Positions 22,801 to 31,600 of a stretch of 64,000 nt of DNA are shown here, one piece after another. The notes beneath the pieces were generated by a model, which was given only the letters and a program-made list of their open reading frames with translations, was not told where the DNA came from and searched no databases. The DNA is taken from contig QPMI01000436.1 in the NCBI GenBank assembly GCA_004431415.1, positions 248,001-312,000 of the forward strand, in the 5' to 3' direction. The translations under genes were made by a program, and so were the position numbers. The DNA comes from Cyanophora paradoxa (taxonomy: Eukaryota > Glaucocystophyceae > Cyanophorales > Cyanophoraceae). Each line of letters starts with the position of its first letter. The first letter of the stretch is position 1.

Positions 22801-25413
22801 AGACCTCGCGGAAAAGACTTGGAAAATGGCGGTCGCCGGGGATGCCGCCGACGTGGACGGCGCCGACCTCGCGATCGCCACCAGCGACGACCTGCACCTG
22901 GCGGGAGAGTCGCAGATCGCCGCGGCAACGGCCGCGACGACCGCGGAGCGGTGGGACGAGGTCGCGCTGTTCGCGAGGCGCGCGATTCGGCTGTTCAAGG
23001 AGCTGGACGCCCGCAGCGCGTGCGCCGTCTACTCAGTCGCCGCGCGCCTGGCCAAGGTGCTCTAATGATTTTTTATATTTAATTTCGGTTGTGAATCGGA
23101 CTCTGAAACGACCCCATGGCCAGGCGAGGTTCCTCTATTCGAAGGCTCTGAGCGGACGCGGCGAGACGAGCGCCGCGGCGGACGAGTTGGAAAAGGCGAG
23201 GGCGGACGACCCGATCAGCGATTTCGAGGCGGATTTCGCCAAGGATTCCGCCGGGGGCGACGGCGACGGGGACGGCGACTCCGAGCGCGGAGACCCGTCC
23301 CTCAGCGCGCAGCTGCAGCGCTCGCTGGAAGTGGCCGGGGCGCAGCTGGCGCAGCCAGAGCTGGGCAAACAGTGCGCGCCGAACGACTGCCTCAAGGGCT
23401 ACGAAGTGAGCGCGCAGCTGGCCTCGACCGTGTACGCGGTGTTCAAGAAGTATCCGGCGGCGCGACGCGGTCCCAGCCCTGGAATGGCGGCCGAGCACGC
23501 CGTAATGGCCGCGGGCTTCGCGCTGCAGGACCTCCGGCCGTCCAGGGCGCTCGGGTGGGCCCGCGTCGCCGTCGACCCCGAGTGGAGGGGCGCAGGCGCG
23601 CCGCCCCAACCCGACGCGGAGGCCCGGGTGAGCGCTGCAGCTATCCATTTCAAGTTTCCATCATACTGTAGCGATCGCGACTTTAATTAATGCACATGTT
23701 GCCTTCAGCGGTGGATCACGCTCGCGAGGTCGCTCGACGCCGTCGGCTCGATCGAGCTGGCTGCCCAGGCCGCCGAGAAGGCCAGGGCCATCTCGCAGAA
23801 GGCCGCCCGCGCGAGACGCGGCGCCGGCGCGCCCGTCGACCCGACGGCCCTCGAACTCCTCTCGAGGCTGCGAAAAGAGGTCGCCCGCAAGGAGGTCAAG
23901 CTCAAGGCCGCGTGTAACGAAGGCGATCGCGACCACGTCGAGAAGGAGGACGCGGCGTTGGCCGTGGAGGCGCAGAACGAGGCCCTGCGGCTGGCGGCGG
24001 AGACGGACTACGCCCGGGCCGAGCAGGAGGCGCGGCGGGCCGTGGAGTGCTGGAGGCGCGCGGGCCTCGACGCGAGCGTAGAGTCCGCAAAGGTGCGACG
24101 TAACCACGGCCAATGACCACGGCCAGTTTATAATGAATGATTAATGAAAGCTGAGTATATATATACATGCATATATATGCTGCATTGCGAATGCAATTGC
24201 AAGCGGCAGCGAAAACGAAGTAGTTAGCGCTGATCATGAGTTATATGATGGGCGTGCATGCATATGCGCTACGCCTTCTCTTCTGTGCAAAGCTGATCAT
24301 GATCGATATCGCGACGCCCTCCCTCAGGCCTTGTGGGCACTCGGGGTCGTGCAGCGGTCGCGGGGGCTGCTCCACGAGGCGGCCGAGACCCTCCGGACCG
24401 CCTCGGGGCTGGATCCCGCCCTCTCCATGCAGGTCCGTCTTCTATAGGTCCGGCTTCTATAGGTCCGGTTTTTATAGGCCCGGCTTTTATAGGTCCGGCT
24501 TTCATAGTTCCGGCTTTTATAGGTCCGGCTTTCATATAAGTAAGGTCCGGCATTCTCCATGCAGGTCCGGCGTCTACCGTACTAGGCTAAATGAATTATT
24601 ACATGGCTGACTGCAACGCAATCTAGCTTCGTAATTTCCCACCTTGCTCTTAGCTATAGCTTCGAAAACCAGCTTAGATCTCCCGCCGCGCTTTAATTTT
24701 AGCTTCGAACTTCGGAATTCGATCTCCTAGCCTATATAGCTAGGCGACCGAGATCTAGAATGTGAAGAATTCAGTGTTCGAATTCAATATATTCCATTGT
24801 AAAATATTCTAGCGGAGATCTAATTGTATTGCTGGCAGGCCGCCCACCTGACGAGCCTCGCACTCTGGGAGCGCGCCAAGGGCGAGACTTCCGCCGCGGA
24901 GTCGTTCCTCCAGAGGCGGCAGCTCGCGCACGTGCGTGCAGATATATAAATTAAAGCGCTGAAGTGATGTAAAGCGGTACTTAACGCGATAGAAAGCGAT
25001 TTATATAAAGCGTAATAAAGCGTTCCTCCAGAGGCGACAGATCGCACACGTGCGTATACGTATTCGTAAGCGTGCACGTGCAGAAATATACACAGAGCGA
25101 TCATCGGATTGATATTTGCCTGCATTTATATGCTAAATTACTCGATGTTAATTGGCTTCGTTCGAATTCGTTCGCAGGCGGAGCGGTGCGCGCGGGTCGC
25201 GCTGGAGGCGTGGGAGCGGCTGTGCGGCTTCGCCCCGCTCCTCGAGCACCGCCACAGGGCCGACGCCGACAAGGTCCGCGGCTCCGATCCCGAATTTCCT
25301 GGAAATTCATGATCAACGTTAACGGGCGGCGGCGGGCCGGGCTGGCGCGCGCCGCGCGTGCGCAGTGCCGTGGGCTTCTCGACCGCGTCCGCCTCGCCCG
25401 CTTGGGCGTGTAG
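13681..25413 (+). CDS. UvrD-like helicase, TRANK1-like, with long helical C-terminus
   Basis: Superfamily 1 helicase of the large TRANK1-like type. Model: 35 exons, 7092 nt, 2363 aa, all phases matching: 13681-14075, 14233-14377, 14453-14533, 14606-14658, 14734-15044, 15105-15240, 15605-15691, 15893-16034, 16097-16298, 16647-16914, 17001-17100, 17370-17441, 17631-17711, 17925-18027, 18125-18213, 18327-18429, 18496-18623, 18768-18898, 19046-19298, 19371-19459, 19521-19590, 19671-19869, 19925-20027, 20095-20470, 20547-20846, 20910-21449, 21547-21903, 22016-22477, 22571-23056, 23124-23627, 23709-24092, 24328-24432, 24839-24931, 25178-25273, 25366-25413. Motifs: Walker A GRSGTGKT (about 390-397), Walker B VVDEVQDFT (about 688-696), NYRSHDGIL (about 756), VEEAKGLEFEEVLL (about 863-876), ELKHLYTSLTRAK (about 974). 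Residues from about 1000 on are Ala/Arg/Glu-rich helices of TPR style (for example TPEQWRRRGLSYMEAGLFGQ). No ankyrin repeats seen. A Gln/Ala run lies near residue 465. Role in nucleic-acid metabolism is inferred; the partner is unknown. Confidence 0.93.
15250..15420 (+). repeat. Poly-C tract in helicase intron 6
   Basis: A sense-strand run of C, CCCCT and CCCCA words with two nearly pure C runs (about 15285-15303 and 15356-15393), inside the 364-nt intron before the Walker A exon. It gives rise to meaningless proline-rich ORFs. Confidence 0.9.
17212..17369 (+). repeat. Partial duplications in helicase intron 11
   Basis: GATCTTTTTCATTAATTGGA occurs at 17212-17231 and again at 17321-17340 (offset 109). 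The second copy runs straight into GGAACCGCTCGCGG, which resembles the 3' end of exon 11 (GGAACCGCTCGCG at 17069-17081). The last 32 nt before the acceptor of exon 12 therefore look like a diverged copy of the end of exon 11. Confidence 0.7.
24421..24572 (+). repeat. GGTCCGGC minisatellite with copied exon end, helicase intron 32
   Basis: After the exon end CTCTCCATGCAG and donor GTCCG at 24421-24437, the intron contains about seven units of roughly 15 bp of the type ATAGGTCCGGCTTTT (24445-24540). It then shows a second copy of the exon-don or junction, TTCTCCATGCAGGTCCGG, at 24553-24570. The tandem array appears to have grown from the splice-donor region. Confidence 0.8.
25021..25060 (+). 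repeat. Copied exon end and donor in helicase intron 33
   Basis: The exon 33 end plus donor (24903-24937) recurs 118 bp downstream at 25021-25055 with about three mismatches in 35 nt, including CGTTCCTCCAGAGGCG and the donor CACGTGCGT. The second copy lacks its own acceptor. Confidence 0.85.
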
Positions 25414-25492
25414 CCGACGTCGATCGATCGCGACATCGGCCGCTTTTGTTTGGCGCGGCAATGGTGCCTTAGAAGAAATCCAGAGTTTCGGC

Positions 25493-25543
25493 AATTTATG
25501 GCCACGGCAATTCCGGTTTTGGTCGAATTCGGCAATTTAACTT
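25493..25543. mobile_element. Fragment of MITE-like family 1
   Basis: About 50 bp matching the right-hand half of the elements at 4527 and 26179: a CGGCAATTTAT word, CCACGGCAATTCCGGTTT, then GGTCGAATTCGGCAATTTAA. Neither terminal repeat is present, so it is a truncated copy. Confidence 0.7.
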
Positions 25544-26178
25544 CTCGCGAATCGCGATTGTGTCCCTCGTCGTGATCCTTAGGCCCTTATGCATATGTCT
25601 TCCAATTGCCTGCGTCGTTTTTTATTTTAAATATTGCTTCCTACGTACTACGGTATACGGGGGGTTCGGTCTCTCAAAAAGAATTGAACTACGCGGCAAG
25701 TTCAAGTCTAAGCATACAGTAAGTAGGCTGTCAGTAGCTTCCATGCATGCGCAAGTCCGGAGTCCGGACTCCGCGGCCGGAATCGATATCCGGATTCGGT
25801 ACGGCCCGGGTACCGGTGCCCGGGGCTGCGGCGGTCCTAGAGCTACCGTACCCCTGGTAGGGCCTACAGGCTACCGCAGCTGGCACTGCCTGGCACTGAC
25901 TGGCAGAGCCTGGCAGAGGCTCAGTGTGGCTGGCAGGCTGCAGCTGGAGGCTGGAGCCTGCATGGACTCGGGAGTCGGGACTCGGGAGTCCGACGTCGAC
26001 GTCGACGGTCGGGCGGCGCAGGCCTAGGCCGCGCAGGCCGGGCGGCGCAGGCGCTGAGCCCGGCGGCCTAGTAGCCAAACTAAGCCAATTCTAGCGCTAG
26101 GCTCCGCTACCGGTACGTACCGGTATACCGGCGGTACGGCGGTAGTAGCCGCTACTCAGTGACTAGCCGGCGTACTAC

Positions 26179-26397
26179 TACTGTAGGAATGCTTTTCTAG
26201 CCGATGTTTTAAATTGCCGTAAATTGCCGAGAGGCTGAATTGGGCAATTCAGCATTACGGCAATTGCTTGGGGGGTAGGTACTTTTCTAGCCCGCCATAG
26301 AGCAGAATCTAGATTCGGCAATTTATCGCCACGGCAATTCCAGTTTTGGTCGAATTCGGCAATTTAACTACGCGGCAATTTAAGCAGTCCTACAGTA
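26179..26397. mobile_element. MITE-like element, family 1, copy 2
   Basis: About 219 bp with ends TACTGTAGGAATGCT and AGCAGTCCTACAGTA (inverted repeats with two mismatches). Interior words match the 4527-4755 copy in the same order: GCCGATGTTTTAAATTGCCG, AATTGCCGAGAGGC, CACGGCAATTCC, GGTCGAATTCGGCAATTTAA. No coding capacity. Confidence 0.8.
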
Positions 26398-26517
26398 CAG
26401 TACGGTAGTACAGTAACGGTACTACTAGCCATAGTAGCTAGCTGCATGTGGACTCATTGTGGAGTCGCATTGTGGACCGCGTTACCGTATACGTACGCGT
26501 ATAGCGCGTATACAAAA

Positions 26518-26789
26518 ATACCGTCGGGCACTAAATTACTGCGTCGTTAATTAACGCGGTTTCAAAAATGGCCCTCCTCTGAGCGAAATACCGCGGTACC
26601 AAATTAACGCGGTTTTAACAATTTGCGGCTTGTATATATGGGGCGGTAATTGCAGGGGGTACTGTATGGGGCGATTTCTCACCAGCAAATTACCGCGGCA
26701 CCAAATTACCGCGTTTTAACAAACTTTTGGCGCGTTAATTTGGTACCGCGTTAGTTAAGTGCCCGCGGTACTTAAGTGCCCTACGGTAT
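26518..26789. mobile_element. MITE-like element, family 2
   Basis: About 270 bp, AT-richer than its surroundings. The left end ATACCGTCGGGCACTAAATT and right end AAGTGCCCTACGGTAT are inverted repeats with about one mismatch over 15 nt. The interior repeats TACCGCGGTACCAAATTAAC-type words and GTATGGGGCGGTAATT. A partial copy lies in opposite orientation near 51892-52036. No ORF of note. Confidence 0.7.
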
Positions 26790-27726
26790 TAATACGTAGC
26801 TGTTGTTTCCGAGTTCCCGTGGCGCGTACGTACGGCGGCGTACGCGTGCGCCGTGCGGAACGGTACCGGTGCGGTCACGGACTCGTGCACGGTGCGGACC
26901 GTTAACGTTGGATGTGAGTCACGATTACCTTTCGCTCCAACTGTGATTCATAAACGTTTTTTCGCCGGAACCTTTTTCTTTTCAACTACACGCATTGTTA
27001 TCCTGTTGGCGGCGGTTACATATCCGATTACCATGATCTTAGCCAGATTCGCTCCGAAAAACAATTGCTCGACGACGAGTCGACGTCGATATCCATTACT
27101 TAACTTAAGTAATATCGATATCTGGAATTCGAATCTCGAGTCTATGATATCCGATGATCGATATCCGCGGCCGGATAAAAAGCCGCCGGATCCGATGATT
27201 CCGATCCGGATCCACTGGGGCCATCGTACGAACACGTGGCCGGGCGCTCCGACTCGGCGAGCCGGCGCCTGAGGACCCGAGGCTCCGCGGCCTCCGCCCG
27301 AGTACCGTAGTACTAGTCCGCCGGCGCCGGCGCCGCCGCCGCCGGGCCGGCCGGATCGATATCCGAGGCTTCCGAAGTTCCGACAAACTTGAAAGTTCCG
27401 AGCCGACGTCGACTTGCCAATGTTAACGTTGCCATGGGCCATGGCGGCATGGCCAGGCTCAGCGGCTTGCCAATTGCAACTTGGCAAGTTGGCGCGCGCG
27501 CCTATATATATACCGTAGTACCGTAGTACAGTGGGTCGGCCAGGAGAAGGCAGCAATCGCGAAATCAGAACATCGAGACTCGGGCTATGATCCATCATCG
27601 ATATCCTCATACCTCCGCCGGTCCTCCGGCGGCCCTCCGCTGTGCCTCAGAGTAGGGTTTATTACATATATATAAATCAGACTAAATTTTGTAAATCTGG
27701 TGGAATTTTCTAGCGGTTTCTAGACG

Positions 27727-27998
27727 ATGGACGTGAATTCGCAGAGTGCGCAGAGCATAGATGAGGTGCGCGGTTGGGCGCGCGTCGTGCGGCGCTGGCT
27801 GCAGCGGGGCGAATGGAGTCGCGATTGTCAGCGAAGGAGGCGACGGCGCGCGGGGCGCGGGGAGTGCGCGCGGGGGAGGACGAAGCGTACCACGGTGAGA
27901 ATGCACTACGTAGAGCCCGCCTGCGAGAAGGCGAGGCTGTACGCGAGCGGGCCGGGGCGCGGGCCGGAACGCTGGCGCTCGCGGGGCGCCGCTTCTGA
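27727..27998 (+). CDS. Possible small two-exon gene, unknown function
   Basis: ATG at 27727 gives MDVNSQSAQSIDE, ending at a typical donor (GTGCGCGG). After an acceptor-like GCTGGCTGCAG (about 27793-27803) the frame MESRLSAKEATARGARG continues to a stop at 27996-27998 with codon use like that of coding DNA here. The product would be a short Ala/Arg/Glu-rich helical protein. The phase at the junction does not close neatly, and no homologue is recognised. It may be a gene fragment. Confidence 0.25.
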
Positions 27999-28176
27999 GC
28001 AGAGGACGGGCCGCGGGGGCTTTCCAGGATTTCGAACGTGCGGGAAAGGCTGTAGAGAGGCCGGAGAGCGCGTGCGAACGCGCGGGATGCTCTGCGAGCC
28101 GGGCCGCCCGGCCGCTGACGGCCGGATTCCCGGAAATCCCCTGCCGAAATTCCCGGAAATGCCGGAAATCCCATAG

Positions 28177-28691
28177 CTAGCTGCCGAAATTCCCGCCGGA
28201 CCTAGGTCGACCTGCTAGGTTGGCGCCCGGCGATCTGATTTTACTATTTTACTGCTTGTGTTAAGTTATGTAGTATTTTTGAAATCCTTTTATGTTCTTT
28301 TTCAGATAAATATTAGCGCTGCTGCGCATGATGGCATGATGATGCTATGATGTTTCCTTGAGTTTTTAGTACTGCAGTCCGAGTCAAAAACGGGCCATAT
28401 TTGGCACTGACGTATACCTCGAGTCTCGATGTTCTGCGTGGCGCGTTTTGAGCCTCTTCCCGATCAGCCCGTAGTACAGTACCGGTACGGCGGTACCAGG
28501 GTACCGGCCTAGTAGGTGCCGCAGTGCTGGGGCGTAGTACGTTATCATCTAGTATACCGCCGGGCCGGTATACGTATACCGTTTACGTAGTTATAACTTT
28601 TGCTCCTTACGATCGTGCCGGCTGCTCGTGCCACAGAGTCTCCCGGAAGTCCAGCCGCAGACTGAGACTCTAGTTCGCTAGCGCTGCGGCC
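28177..28691 (+). other. Intergenic upstream of the WSC/FN3 gene
   Basis: AT-rich in 28230-28380, then GGTACCGG/TACGTA palindrome-rich DNA up to the start codon. No gene or known motif was seen. It presumably contains the promoter of the downstream gene. Confidence 0.4.
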
Positions 28692-31600
28692 ATGGCGAGG
28701 ACCAAGTCGGGCGTCGGGCCCCCGTGGCCTACGTGTACGCGCGCCCTACTCGCGCTTGCTGTGGTCCTTCGGATCCTCGTTCACTGCTCAGCGGGTGAGG
28801 CCTACGTATACGTAAACTAGGCTAGAGGCTTGATTCGTGAGCTAGAACTTCCCAATGCATTCACACGTGTCAGCGTACGCGTACGTGGCCACGGCTGACT
28901 CAAAATTTGGTGCACAGGGACGGTATCGGCAACCCAGTCCCTCGTGACGCAGTCAGCGTTGTGCTACAGAGATGACAGCATCAACGGCCACGCCACTGTT
29001 GGACTTCAGCTGCTCGCTGACTCGCCCAACAACACTCATCTGGCCTGTGCGAAGCTCGCCAACAGCCAGGGTCCGTAAGACCGCCGCAGGCCATATGCAT
29101 ATGCACGGCCACCTGCCATCTGTACATGTTTTCTGCATTCGAGCTCAAGCTCGCCGCAGGATACCGCTTCTCCGTGACTCAGTCCGGCTCGCTGTGCTTC
29201 GGGTCCAACGACTACGCACGCGCGACGGGCCTCGGCACCATCTCGAATTGGGTCTGCGGCTCGAAATGCACAGGGGACGCCGCGTACATGTGCGGCGGGG
29301 TCTGGTGAGATCTTTGAGCGCGCGCCCTCTGCTCGAGGTCGCGCTTGCACATGTACAGCAGGCTCACCGGTCCGCAGGTACAGCACGCTGAGTGAGATCG
29401 TGCTGGATCCGGTCGCTGCGCCCGCGGTCCCGCCCGCGCCAACGCTCACCACGGCCCCTCTGGAGATGTACGTAAAGGGATGGGGCAGCGTCGGCCTCAG
29501 TGTGGGTCTGGCGTCGGCTGGCTCGCCAGGCGTTCACACAGGCTGGGTGAGCGGAGCTGAATTTTCGATATCGATATCGATCCTGCAGGCCGCAATAGCT
29601 TCAGCTAGGCCTGCACGTCGCGCTATAGACGTGTCTGGCTCCTCCGGATCTCCTGCTCTAAATTTCTCTACCGGTCCCGTCCAAGCCACCAGACGAGTTG
29701 CTTGACTAGATGCGGAACTAGGCCCTGAGATCGCGCGCGGTGCACTAGCTATAGTACTGACCACAATCGCCCTCTTGCTCGGCAGTATGAAGTGTCAATC
29801 GTCCTGCCTGCCGGGGGCATTTCGGCGTCCAGCTGCGCGATAGGAGGCCCGTTCCCAGCTGGAGGCGTAGGGGCGACGTCGGGAACGGTCGTCAGGAAAC
29901 TCGGGCGGGACACGACCGTCGCCTCCACCGTCGTCGCCCTGTGCCGCGGTGCGAGTCGGGCCGGCCGGCCCGGCTCCGCCTCCGACGCTGCTCTTTCGAG
30001 GCCTTACAGCTGAAGCGCGCAGGCTACACCTACTCGGTGAAGGTCAAGGCCTGCAACACGAAATTCTGCAGCGCGGACTCGCCCGCGGCGACCGTCACCG
30101 TCCCGGCACTGGACCCGATCGCGAGTGAGCCCCTGCGCCGCGGCCGCCGGGCCAGCGCCATGCTCCGTCTGTCGACGTCGACGTCGCTTACGCGGTCCGC
30201 GGTCGCGATCGCAGGTTCTGGCACTGCGTCGCCCCGCATGGTCGTGTATCACAACTGCATCCGCGATATTTACTGCAGCGGCACGACCCGCTGCGCGGGA
30301 ACTGTGCTCGCGTCGAGCGACGCGACGATGACGAACCAGAAGTGCCTCCGGCTTGCCCAGGAGGCCGGTGCGCGTGCCGATCGCGAGCTGCGAGCTCTCC
30401 GCTGTGCCGTCGACGTCGCGCGCCAGCTTGTTCATGCACCGAGCATGCGCAGGTTTTCACTTTGCTTCCACTGCGCTTGGCTCGTGGTGCATGGGCAGCA
30501 ACGACGCCGGCAACGTCTTCGCGCCGACGGTATACCCGACCGAGTGTTCGGTGCAGTGCATGGGCGACCTGAACAGCTACTGCGGCGGCGGCACTGGGGG
30601 GTACTGCCTTTTTGCGGATGCCGCGCCCTGCCCGCTCACTAGCGCACAGGCGGGCGAGCACATATGAGATCACTGGGCTCACCGAGGCAGACATGGTGTT
30701 GAGGAACGGGTCTCTCCTGCTTCCGCCGGTCATGGCCGGCATCCCAACCGTCACCGTCGGAACCGCTGGAGCGATGCCCGGGCTCGGCATTGGCGCGTTT
30801 GCGCCGCAGAACACGAGCGCTCTGACCGGACTAGCCCTCGTCCGCTATGAGGTGAGTTGTACATGTACTGCATGCGGCGTAATCGCGCAGTTATAAGCAA
30901 CGGCGAGCGATCGATATTTCCTTGCAGATCGCCATTACGATTCCGTCGCCCGGGATGAGCCCGTGCACTGTCGATGGCTTTGTTTGGGGTACTGTTTTCA
31001 AGTACCTTTCACCCAACGTCGTCTCCAGCAAACAAATCGTGAATTTGTGTCGTGGTACGTAAACGAGCGCAGCTCTAGTCCGACCCGACTTGTCGAGCTC
31101 TACGTGTGCAGCTGACGTCGCCGAAATCTGCATGCGCAGGAACTTCGTACACCGTCGCCATACGCGCGTGCTCCTTTGTCGGATGCGGCCCGCTGTCCAG
31201 CACGACGAACGTGCCCTTCGTCCCTCTCCCTTCGTCGTCGACGCCCTCGGCCTCCGTCGTGCATGTCGGCTGCTTCGTCGAAAGCTTAAGACCGTTGCCA
31301 CCTATTACATATCCACCCGGGTTTTTATGGACTGGTAGTGTTGGCAGCTACAACACCGTCCTGCGCTGCGCTCAGGTGGCCTACGAACGGTACTACTCCA
31401 ATTACCTTGCAGGTTCGGCTCCGCCAGAGCTCGTTTCTTTAATCGAGCTTCGAATTCTAGTCTATTTCCTCTGATTCACGGCCACTGGTTTAATTTCTGC
31501 AGATACGCGCTTCATCGCGCTTTCCGGAATCAACTGCTACATTGGCTTGCGCAGCAACTTTGCCGAGATAACCTCTCAAGGCTCTGCTCCAAACCAGTGC

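Larger units (their letters stand above)
25414..27726. other. Intergenic, repeat-rich
   Basis: No secure gene. It holds fragments and full copies of MITE-like families (entries at 25493, 26179 and 26518), stretches of GTAC, CGATATCG and GTCGAC palindromes, and a tract (25640-25685) with ACGGGGGGTTCGGTCTCTCA, resembling 61803-61838 (ACGGGGGGTTCTCC then TAGTCTCTCA). An ORF at 26853-27272 has no coding-like codon use and was not accepted. Confidence 0.6.

Noticed and set aside
24433-24570. Regular short repeats that might suggest a CRISPR array
   Set aside because: Units of about 15 bp have no unique spacers, lie in an intron of a eukaryotic gene, and have no cas genes nearby.
26853-27272. A 139-residue plus-strand ORF with a hydrophobic stretch
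   Set aside because: Codon use is not GC-ending as in real exons here, no family motif is visible, and it overlaps palindrome-rich spacer DNA.
30453-30624. Treating the WSC-like exon as reading through to the stop near 30665
   Set aside because: The following exon (RASTYEITGLTEADM) needs a different phase. A donor before the stop, possibly GC type at 30625, fits better, although the resulting intron is short.
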